Shown here piece by piece: positions 5,575 through 12,828 of a stretch of 29,618 nt of DNA (its first letter is position 1; every line of letters starts with the position of its first letter). The stretch spans positions 1 to 29,618 of the forward strand of contig DATKVV010000042.1 in assembly GCA_035529895.1 (NCBI GenBank), written 5' to 3'. The DNA is from JAUWKC01 sp035529895 (GTDB lineage Bacteria > Planctomycetota > Phycisphaerae > Sedimentisphaerales > Anaerobacaceae). Made by a program: the position numbers and the translations under genes. The notes beneath the pieces are model-generated. The model did not search any database, was not told the DNA's origin, and saw only the letters and a program-made list of their open reading frames with translations.

Positions 5575-8180
5575 CCTCAGAAAACAAAACGTGGGAGAGT
5601 CTGAAAAGCAAATATCTCCATGAGGTTGAAAAAGCCCTGTCGTCAATCAGGCACCCACGGGCCAGAGATGTTCTTGACAATGTGCGCTCGCACCTGGACC
5701 AGCGGTTTGCTGAGCTTGCACCCGACCAGCAGACCCCGGAATGTCTTGACAGTATCATAACGGAGATGGGCCCCGCCTCTGATTACGCCGAACTTCTCGA
5801 TCCGGGGGCGGGTCATCTGCAGCAAGGTGTTAGGCTCAAATATGTTGTGGGGTCTGCTGTTGCCGCTGTTTTCGTAATTGTTGCGGGGATTCTGTTGGTC
5901 GTAAAAATATCCAGGCCGCCGGAACCTGTCACCACAGAAGAATTTCGGCGTGGTTTTCTGGAAAAAGTTAACAAGTTTGAAATCGACACCGCAAATCTCA
6001 AGGATGTCGTAAGGTTTTTCGGGGAACCTTTGGAGTACATGTGGGGAGTCCGGATACTCGACCGCAAAAGTTTGCCCCGACGATATGTGCTTGTTTATCC
6101 GGATGGGTTTAATGTGCTTATGGCCGATAATAGAGTTGTTGAACTGCGTCACGAGGGGCCCGGTACCGGCTATGTTTGGCGCGGCAAACTTCGGGTTGGT
6201 TCGTCGCTTGGGGAAGTCCTTGAGGTTGTCGGCCGGCCGACAGAGACGGTGGAGGGCGGGCCGGTTGAATTCAGGGATGGCGTATTATACAAGGACTTCG
6301 ATGGGCGCAAAGGGGGGTGCTACTATGGCCGTTCAGACCTGAGCTTACGACTGTTCTTTGCTGACTACAAGGTGGTCGCACTATACGTGACCCGCAGTGG
6401 TTGGGTCGACGGGCCGGGTGGCGGCAACTTATCGAAGACAGTGAGGCAGTCGGACCTGGCCAAATCGTTCCCCAAGATTGATCGAAGACCAAAGCCGACG
6501 AACTGGCAGCGCGGACAATTGAAGTCTGTACCCGGGTACAATCGGGATTCGACCAACCCTTTCCAGGTGGATTTGCGTGGTTATGATTTGTCGAAGCTTG
6601 ACTTGAGGGGTTTTCTGGACAACCTTCTTCATTCGACTTTTGATGAGAGGACGATTTGGCCCGGTTCTGACCGTATGTCCAAAGGCTTTGACTCCAGGAG
6701 GCTTGTGGAGATAGGAAAGAACCCGGGTCTGGGGGTCCGCAAATTGCACGATAAGGGCATTACCGGGCGAGACGTGGCTATTGCGATTATTGATAACCCG
6801 CTGTTAGTTGACCACCGGGAATATGTAGAGCGCCTTCGGTTGTACGAGGAAATCAATGTCTTGGAAATGAAAGAAGCGGAAGGTGGACACGGAGCCGACG
6901 CCCATATGCATGGGACGGCTGTAGTTTCTATTGCGGCGGGTAAAACGCTGGGAGTTGCGCCGCAGGCGGATGTCTATTATGTTGCCACGTGGCCGTTTGA
7001 TTTTGGAACAAAGGGAGCAAAAGGCCAGGCACGGCTGAATTTCAAGTATCGCGCTCAGGCCGTAAACAGAATTTTGGAAATAAATAAACAGCTTCCAAAA
7101 GATAAGAAAATTCGGGTAATTTCCATGTCAATAGGCTGGGACCCTTCCCAGGAAGGTTACAAAGAGATTACCGAAGCGATGGAAAAAGCAAAGGCTGAGG
7201 GCATGCTCGTGATATGTTCATCGACCGAGCAAATCCATGGGTTGAAGTTTCATGGGCTTGGCCGTTCGCCGCTCGGCGACCCGGATGATTTTAATTCTTA
7301 TACACCGGCATCCTGGGGTCAACACCTCAGTCAGGGTAAGGACCGTTTGTTGGTTCCGATGGATTCGCGAACCACAGCCAGCCCCACAGGGGCTGAAGAG
7401 TACGTATTCTACCGTCACGGAGGATGGAGCTGGGCAATTCCTTATATTGCGGGCGTTTACGCCCTTGCGGCGCAGGTGGACCCTAAAATTTACCCTGAAA
7501 GATTCTGGGCGTTGGCGATGAAAACGGGTCGTACCATTCAGATGCAGAACAAAGGCGGCAACATGGCCCTTGGGCCGATACTGGACCCTGTGAAACTTAT
7601 TGGTGCTATTGAAGCAGGTGATCTTTCAGACAATGACGCCGTGACGGCCGAGCTGGCGAAATACAAGACCGTCGGCGAATCAACTCCTGACAATGTCGAA
7701 TTTCGAAAAGACTTTAACGCGAAAGTCGCCCAACTGGATATCGACAATGGCAAGGTGGAGGATATTATCCGGATTTTCGGCGAACCTCAATCCTATTTGT
7801 GGGGCAAGAAAACCTTCACGAAGGACAATCTGCCCGACCGGTATCTCATGAGATATCCCAATGGCTTCGGCGTCTTGGTTGTTCGCGAGCGGATAGAGGA
7901 GCTTCGTCATCATGGGCCGGGCACCGGCTATCTCTGGCGCGGCAAGCTTCGGGTCGGTTCCTCGATTGAGGAAGTCCTTGAGGTTGTCGGCCGGCCGACG
8001 GAGACGGTGGAGGGCGGGCCTGTAGGATTCAAGGACGGTGTCTTGTACAGGGATATCGATGGGAGAAAGGGACACTGTTACTATGCCCGCACACACCAGA
8101 GAGTTCGCTTCTTTTTTGCGGACAATAAGGTGGCTGCGCTTTACGTAACCCGCAGCGATTTCGATGCAGGCGGCGGTTGA
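5571..8180 (+). CDS. membrane-anchored HAAS-repeat-subtilase-repeat protein
   Basis: 869 residues. Order: HAAS/DUF1700-like helical domain (~5-77; LKSKYLHEVEKAL and ITEMGPASDYAELL); one transmembrane helix (~91-111); repeat domain A (~122-276, starting EEFRRGFLEKVNKFEID); linker; S8 peptidase domain (~385-685); repeat domain B (~707-862), closely similar to A. Catalytic triad as I read it: Asp408 (AIAIIDNP), His447 (MHGTAVVSIAAG) and Ser620 (GWSWAIPYIAGVYAL, replacing the usual GTSMAxPhVAG). Thr552 (ICSSTEQ) stands where the oxyanion-hole Asn usually lies (AAGNxG), so activity is possible but uncertain. The topology places the protease outside and the HAAS domain inside. The gene overlaps padR by 4 bases. 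I know of no named family with this combination; the repeat domain is unrecognised. Confidence 0.85.
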   Translation: MTSENKTWESLKSKYLHEVEKALSSIRHPRARDVLDNVRSHLDQRFAELAPDQQTPECLDSIITEMGPASDYAELLDPGAGHLQQGVRLKYVVGSAVAAVFVIVAGILLVVKISRPPEPVTTEEFRRGFLEKVNKFEIDTANLKDVVRFFGEPLEYMWGVRILDRKSLPRRYVLVYPDGFNVLMADNRVVELRHEGPGTGYVWRGKLRVGSSLGEVLEVVGRPTETVEGGPVEFRDGVLYKDFDGRKGGCYYGRSDLSLRLFFADYKVVALYVTRSGWVDGPGGGNLSKTVRQSDLAKSFPKIDRRPKPTNWQRGQLKSVPGYNRDSTNPFQVDLRGYDLSKLDLRGFLDNLLHSTFDERTIWPGSDRMSKGFDSRRLVEIGKNPGLGVRKLHDKGITGRDVAIAIIDNPLLVDHREYVERLRLYEEINVLEMKEAEGGHGADAHMHGTAVVSIAAGKTLGVAPQADVYYVATWPFDFGTKGAKGQARLNFKYRAQAVNRILEINKQLPKDKKIRVISMSIGWDPSQEGYKEITEAMEKAKAEGMLVICSSTEQIHGLKFHGLGRSPLGDPDDFNSYTPASWGQHLSQGKDRLLVPMDSRTTASPTGAEEYVFYRHGGWSWAIPYIAGVYALAAQVDPKIYPERFWALAMKTGRTIQMQNKGGNMALGPILDPVKLIGAIEAGDLSDNDAVTAELAKYKTVGESTPDNVEFRKDFNAKVAQLDIDNGKVEDIIRIFGEPQSYLWGKKTFTKDNLPDRYLMRYPNGFGVLVVRERIEELRHHGPGTGYLWRGKLRVGSSIEEVLEVVGRPTETVEGGPVGFKDGVLYRDIDGRKGHCYYARTHQRVRFFFADNKVAALYVTRSDFDAGGG
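5934..6398 (+). repeat. intragenic repeat copy A in the subtilase gene
   Basis: Codes for residues ~122-276. Shares with copy B the order FGEP...W...R..YPxGFxVL...ELRHxGPGTGYxWRGKLRVGSS...EVLEVVGRPTETVEGGPV...DGVLY. The 50 bases at 6213-6262 differ from 7971-8020 at a single position. Confidence 0.85.
7689..8156 (+). repeat. intragenic repeat copy B in the subtilase gene
   Basis: Codes for residues ~707-862, the second copy of the domain, C-terminal to the protease. Identity with copy A is highest in the middle (7971-8020) and falls toward both ends. Confidence 0.85.
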
Positions 8181-8482
8181 ATTAACCAAACAGGTTCTCG
8201 CCGATAAGCTGGTTGCGGCAGTTCCGTGCCGGCAAAGCCGTGGAGGCGGCGTCGTGGTGTCGGGTTCTTATTTTCCAGATGCTGTCAAATCATTCTTGCG
8301 GCGAAAAGCAGATGAGGATGTGGCCGTAATTGCCACGGTCAATTGCGGGGGCGGCTCGGACCGATTGTTCCCTCCGGGGATCCGCTCGAATATTTGGTTG
8401 ACACTCCGATTTGTAGATGCCATCATTATTGTCAGATACAAAGGGCCAATGAAGGTATAGCATAAGGTAGAAAGGAGAAGCT
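8181..8482. other. intergenic region before the thioredoxin-propeller gene
   Basis: 302 bases. A reading frame at 8164-8460 spans it, but it overlaps the end of the subtilase gene, has no SD and contains the promoter at 8398-8426. I see no other element. Confidence 0.4.
8398..8426 (+). promoter_or_regulatory. candidate promoter of the thioredoxin-propeller gene
   Basis: TTGACA (8398-8403), 17-base spacer, CATCAT (8421-8426; 4 of 6 consensus bases). The leader to the ATG at 8483 would be about 50 bases and includes a strong SD (AAAGGAG, ending 6 bases before the ATG). This suggests transcription separate from the subtilase operon. Confidence 0.45.
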
Positions 8483-10261
8483 ATGAAAGGCGGCGGAAGT
8501 TTCAAGAAGCGGATTCTGTTAGTATTGGAGTTTGGCCTGATATTAGCGACCAATGCAGCCGAAGCAGCACGCGGCAGCGAGGAACTTGAATTTTCTCTGC
8601 CGGACATATTCGGGCGCCGGGTGCACTCGCAGGATTACAAAGGCGTGCCGGTATTTCTGGAGTTCGGCGCCTGCTGGTGAGGGGGCTGCCAGCAGGAGGC
8701 TCTCCGTGTCGGGGAGTTAGCAGCACAGTACGGGGGGAAGGTACAGGTCATCCGGGTGATTTCGGGCGATAACGAGCTTGCGTCACTTGAATTTCAAAAG
8801 CATTATCGCTTGCCCATAGTTCACCTGCTGGACCCGGATCGTAAATTTGAAAGAAGATTTAACCGGGATGGCTGGCCGTTTTTGATGCTTGTCGACAAGC
8901 AAGGAGGCGTTGTCTACCAGAAAGGCGGAGCCCTGGTGGACAGGGAGATGCCGCAAATTGAGAAGCTTCTGAAAGGTATGATTGAGGCGCCGGCGGTTGT
9001 GCGAACGGCTCAAATGGAGGGTGTTTCGTATATGCCGGCAACCCTAAAGCGCAGCGAAGAAACAGAAAAGGCGCGGAGGCGTGACAGATTTCCTTCTTTG
9101 GCGTGCGCGCCGGACGGAAAGGTTTACGTGGTCTTCACGACCAATCGTAATGGCAACAGCGACGTGTTTATCAGGGTATTTGATGGCGGCAAATGGTCTG
9201 AAGATAAGCCGATAGCTGCGACCTCGTCGGACGAGTACGATGGGGCCGCGGCGGTAGACAAGCAGGGCCGTGTGTGGGTAAGCTGGACGAGTAATGCCGG
9301 TGGGAAGAATTACAACATATTTGTCAGGTCATTTGCAGATGCCTCGGACTTCGGGAAGGTCGTGCAGGTTACGCAGGCCGACGACGATGCGATGCACGGG
9401 CGGCTGGCCTGTGATGACAAAGGCCGGGTCTGGATGACATATTACAAGTGGCGCAAGATGGGGCGACGGTCACGCGACAAAGAGGTATATGTCCGGCGGT
9501 GGCAGGATGGCGAATGGTCCAAAGAAGTGCAGGTTAGCCCCACGGATGTTCCGGAATATGAGGACCACTCAGACCCGGCAATAGCTGTTATGGCTGACCG
9601 CGCAGTTGTGTGCTGGAGCTGGGACTATCATCGGCCGGAAGGATACACAAAAGAAGCCGAGACGCCCACAATCTTTGTGCGCAGCGTTGGCAGCGAACTA
9701 AAGTTGGGCAAAGCTATAGCGGTCAGCGGCAAGCAAATTGATGTGACGCCGGCAATTGCCGCCGGTAATGACGGGCGTATCTGGTGTGCCTGGGACAGCC
9801 TTGGCAAGAGGCAGAAAGCACTCTGTGTAAAAGAAGCGACTGTTACGGGCAGGCAAACGCATGCAGAAACACATCAGTTGAGCGGGTCGGTGGCAAATGT
9901 CTGTACGCCGTGCTTTGCGGTAAGCCCTGAAGGCACAGTGACTTTGCTTTGGAGCCAGACATCGGACGCCGAGCAATGGACGCTAAAACGGTCGGAGTTT
10001 GACCCGGTGCACAATCGCTGGTCCACTGCGAAGACGGTGCAGACCGAGGGTAATCCTCGTTTTTGTTCGGCTGCGTATGACAGCAAAGGCAAGCTATGGG
10101 TCTGCTTTTCCGCCGAGACCGATGCGGGCAGAGAAATATTTGTGCGGGGATTTGGAAAGGAAGTCCGCCCAACCGATGTGGACAAGGCCCCAAAGCAGGC
10201 TAAGAGGCCGACGGGGGCCGAGAATTTCCAGGCCGCAAAAAAGACTGCGTCAGGCCATTGA
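8483..10261 (+). CDS. exported TlpA-like thioredoxin / beta-propeller protein with in-frame UGA (putative selenoprotein)
   Basis: One frame runs from the ATG at 8483 (SD AAAGGAG) to a TGA at 10259-10261, interrupted only by TGA at 8678-8680. Read through, it gives 592 residues: signal peptide (~1-29); TlpA/AhpC-like domain (~33-165) with FLEFGACW, then UGA (residue 66), GGC, QQEALRVGELAAQYGG and the cis-Pro segment GWPFLMLVD; then a beta-propeller (~195-570) with repeated blade motifs such as DGKVYVVFTTNR, QGRVWVSWTS, KGRVWMTYY and DGRIWCAWDS. The UGA stands exactly at the first Cys of the WCxxC redox motif, giving UxxC with Cys69. A SECIS-like stem-loop follows. Alternative: a nonsense mutation, since the 3' peptidase region is decayed. 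The ~1.7 kb from the UGA to the tail has no other lesion, which favours selenocysteine. The selenocysteine machinery is not in this window. Confidence 0.72.
8678..8724 (+). promoter_or_regulatory. UGA codon with SECIS-like stem-loop
   Basis: After UGA (8678-8680) the mRNA can fold into a two-part stem: GCUGC (8685-8689) with GCAGC (8720-8724), and CUCUCC (8700-8705) with GGGGAG (8711-8716), closed by a 5-base loop GUGUC (8706-8710). The loop begins with G and starts 25 bases after the UGA. This fits the known bacterial SECIS layout: a hairpin just downstream, a small apical loop with an early G, and about 16-37 bases of spacing. Not tested by folding software. Confidence 0.55.
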
Positions 10262-10778
10262 CGACAACAAATACTCCTACCGCGACTTGCGTGGTGTTGA
10301 CTGTAATGAGATGTTTCAGGGGTATGGGCCCCTGATGGAGCGAGCAAAGACGCCCAGGGAGTTTGCGAAAGTTGCAGCCAGAATGTTGAGCCGGTGCTGT
10401 ATGCCAAGCACGTAAATCGTTCCCCGGACAGCCCTGGCGGATTCGGCAAAGCCCAGGAGAGGGTACTTAAGCCCAACAAAACCGGCCCGAAATACCGGGG
10501 CAAGATTGTGGTCCCTATGGGCCCTGCAAACATGAGCAGTTGCGAAGCCTTTCTCTTAATGTAATGATGAAGCAGGTCCCCGGCTGCAAGTTGGGGGGCG
10601 AGACTTCATACGGCAGTTCGGGCAATCCTAAGCCCACAGACCTGGGCAACGGTGTAACAGTGTGGCTGCCTTCATGGAAGGCATTGGGCCAGGCGTCCCT
10701 GTTAAAGCGGGCAGGGCGCGTCTGCGCGGGTGTGAGCGTGTTCTTGAAGCCGCATTGGAGTTATTGCGAAAGCCCTGA
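10240..10778 (+). pseudogene. decayed S41-family peptidase domain (former C-terminus of the thioredoxin-propeller protein)
   Basis: Right after the propeller, shifted one base from its frame, the DNA reads LRQAIDDNKYSYRDLRGVD, MFQGYGPLMERAKTPREFAKVAARMLS, the N-terminal part of an S41 (C-terminal-processing/tricorn-like) peptidase. Later pieces in other frames read LYAKHVNRSPDSPGGFGKAQ, KIVVPMGPANMSSCEAFLLM (catalytic-Ser region), MKQVPGCKLGGETSYGSSGNPKP, LGNGVTVWLPSW and EGIGPGVPVK...ERVLEAALELLRKP. Lesions: an extra base in the A-run near 10239; a deletion with frame change near 10390; a tandem duplication of TAATG near 10556-10565; and a deletion near 10675. The ancestral protein was thus probably thioredoxin-propeller-S41 peptidase. 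Confidence 0.8.
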
Positions 10779-10943
10779 GGGCACGTCCGGCTTTTCGAGA
10801 ACGCGATGTTTATGAAGCTTTCGGCGCTGCGCAGGGGGATGCGGTGTTTGGTCATCTTGAATTTTACCGCGAAACCTGGGGTCTTGTCTGTTCTTCCATC
10901 CAGCCGGGAAGGCCGCAACGACGGGGTTTTGGCTTGCCGGTTA

Positions 10944-10972
10944 TTGACACAGCGACCCTTTCAGGGTATCAT
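10944..10972 (+). promoter_or_regulatory. sigma70-type promoter with inverted repeat in the spacer
   Basis: TTGACA (10944-10949), 17-base spacer, TATCAT (10967-10972; 5 of 6). The spacer contains ACCCT-TTC-AGGGT, a perfect 5-base inverted repeat that could be a repressor site. Transcription would start near 10979, 49 bases before the ATG at 11028. Confidence 0.6.
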
Positions 10973-11027
10973 AATGTTTGAAGGCTGGCAGCGAAAAGCT
11001 TCCTTCGGGCTTCGGGAAGGGTCGATT

Positions 11028-12029
11028 ATGAACCGGGGAAACGACAGACCATTGTGGCAATCCAAATGGAATATCCTTGTTATTTACGTTGCGCTGATAG
11101 TCGTGTTTGTGGCGACCACTTTTCTGGTGTTCTTTACAAACGTTTTTGGCAGGTCCGCAGACGGCCGGATACCGCAGCTTGTATGGCTGGCGGCGGCCCT
11201 GGTCTTTTTGGTCGCGGTAATACTCATCCTTTCCAGGACAATTCAAATTCTCGAAGCGCTCCAGGAAACCAACGTTAAGCTCGAGCGGATAATCGAGGCT
11301 TTCGAAAGGAGCCGTTTCGTTTTATCACAAATCGACCAGGGTGTTCGGCTGGGTGAAACGGCCAAGGCCATTGCGTTCCGTGATGCGAACAGCCGGTTGC
11401 TGCGAGAAACAGTCCTGGACAAGTTTGAGCATCAGGACTTTGAGGCCGTCGATAGAATGATTGATGAAATTGCGCATTGCCCTGCGTATGCTGAGCTTGC
11501 GGAGCAGTTGCGGCAGGAGCTAAACAAGCACCTTGATACGGCCGACCTGGAGCGCATGAAGCAGGATGCGGCGCATATCGAGAAACTTTTCGAGAGCTAT
11601 CAGTGGGCCGAGGCGAGCGTGCAGATTGAAAGGTTAATCAAGGCTTATCCAAGGTCTGAGGAGGCAAAAGCGCTGCGTCAAAAACTCATCAGCAAAAAGG
11701 AGGAGCGTAAGAGAATACTGCTTACAGTCTGGGACGATGCCGTGCAGCGCCAGGCCACCGACCGCAGTCTGGAAATCCTCAAGGAGCTGGATATGTACCT
11801 TACACCCAACGAAGGACTGGGTTTGCAGGAAGCGGCAAGGGACGTCTTCAAAACAAAGCTGCACAACCTTGGCGTACAGTTTTCGCTCGCCGCCTCCGGA
11901 AAGAATTGGGCCAGAGCCCTTGAAATCGGCCAGCAGATTATGCGTGATTTTCCAAACAGCAAAATTGCCGAGGAAATCCGCGAGAAGGCGGACTTTTTGA
12001 AGGAAAAGTTGAAACAACAGTCCGCATGA
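11028..12029 (+). CDS. two-helix membrane protein with TPR-like cytoplasmic domain
   Basis: 333 residues from the ATG at 11028, which has GGAAGG upstream and a good promoter 55 bases before it. The frame stays open back to 10806, but that extension crosses the promoter and reads like noncoding DNA. Two transmembrane helices (~18-38, ILVIYVALIVVFVATTFLVFF, and ~50-71, IPQLVWLAAALVFLVAVILI) are joined by a short loop. The rest is helical: a charged coiled coil, then repeats of helix pairs resembling TPRs (YQWAEASVQIERLIKAYPRSEEAKALRQKL and GKNWARALEIGQQIMRDFPNSKIAEEIREKA). The domain should face the cytoplasm and act as a scaffold; no enzymatic motif is present. The specific family is not recognised. 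Confidence 0.8.
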   Translation: MNRGNDRPLWQSKWNILVIYVALIVVFVATTFLVFFTNVFGRSADGRIPQLVWLAAALVFLVAVILILSRTIQILEALQETNVKLERIIEAFERSRFVLSQIDQGVRLGETAKAIAFRDANSRLLRETVLDKFEHQDFEAVDRMIDEIAHCPAYAELAEQLRQELNKHLDTADLERMKQDAAHIEKLFESYQWAEASVQIERLIKAYPRSEEAKALRQKLISKKEERKRILLTVWDDAVQRQATDRSLEILKELDMYLTPNEGLGLQEAARDVFKTKLHNLGVQFSLAASGKNWARALEIGQQIMRDFPNSKIAEEIREKADFLKEKLKQQSA

Positions 12030-12063
12030 GATTCTTCCGAGTTGTTCGCACGCCTTCGGTCGT

Positions 12064-12621
12064 CTATTGTTGTTTCGCCGAGAAATCGAACAATGATTGG
12101 GTCTTAATCATTGTGACCTGCTCGGGGTAGGCCGCGAAGGTGTGAACATGCAATTCGCTTCGCCTTGCCTCGAAATCAACATAACAGAACGGCTGGAGGT
12201 CGCCGGTTTTCGGGCGGGGGAACTTTACGAATATGCCGCGATTTCTTGCAAACCGTTCAAGGTCGATGTGGCTCTGGTGATACAAATTGGGGCTCATCTT
12301 CTCGACCTGAAAATCAGTGACATAACTGATTTGCCGACTTAAGGTGCATTTGTGAGACCGCGGACCACGGAACTGGAATCGCTCGATCAACCCATGCTGG
12401 GGCAGCAACTGGCCGGGCGAGCTGACCACCTCCGACAGGCAAAAACCCGAGGCGTAAACGCTGACTACATGCGTACAGCCCGTAACCCAGATATCAGCCT
12501 CGTATTCCGCGGTTTTTAACTGGCGCCTGGCATAAATCTGGAAAAGCTCAGGATGCACCGGCCTTTGAAAAAGACTGAAGGTCAATTCCTCGACAGCTAC
12601 GTTGATTTGCGGCCATTCCAC
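12064..12621 (-). CDS. conserved-looking protein of unknown function (possibly DUF2617-like)
   Basis: 185 residues, apparently from a GTG at 12621. The opening VEELTFSLFQRPVHPELFQIYARRQLKTAEYEADIWVTGCTHVV and the later VVSVYASGFCLSEVVSS look like a soluble alpha/beta protein and remind me of DUF2617, but this is a weak memory-based match. No signal peptide, membrane helix or catalytic motif is evident. It converges on the TPR-like gene (34-base gap). No strong SD was seen; GGGA lies about 12 bases upstream. The long, clean frame and sensible composition support it being real. Function unknown. Confidence 0.6.
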   Translation of the reverse strand: MEWPQINVAVEELTFSLFQRPVHPELFQIYARRQLKTAEYEADIWVTGCTHVVSVYASGFCLSEVVSSPGQLLPQHGLIERFQFRGPRSHKCTLSRQISYVTDFQVEKMSPNLYHQSHIDLERFARNRGIFVKFPRPKTGDLQPFCYVDFEARRSELHVHTFAAYPEQVTMIKTQSLFDFSAKQQ

Positions 12622-12828
12622 GATATCAACAATCCCACAACAAAAAGTGCAACCAGCTTACTTCAAATGTATTATACAAAAACCGGCTTCCCCGTTCAAG
12701 GGCAATATCAGCATTGATAAGGCCGATTCCGGTGCTTATGGGACGATTATTTCGCAAGCCTTGCAGACCAAAAGATTAACAGCGGCGAAGTTTTTCGAAA
12801 AAATTTTTCAAAAAGGCGGTTGCGGCGG

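Noticed and set aside
8164..8460. 98-residue open frame between the subtilase and thioredoxin-propeller genes
   Set aside because: It overlaps the subtilase end, lacks an SD, contains the TTGACA-17-CATCAT promoter and its product resembles no protein I know.
8678..8680. Genetic-code change making UGA a sense codon
   Set aside because: UGA is the natural stop of padR (5572-5574), the subtilase (8178-8180) and the methyltransferase (18930-18932).
10806..11027. N-terminal extension of the TPR-like membrane protein
   Set aside because: The stretch contains a good promoter (10944-10972) and has atypical composition; the ATG at 11028 has its own SD.
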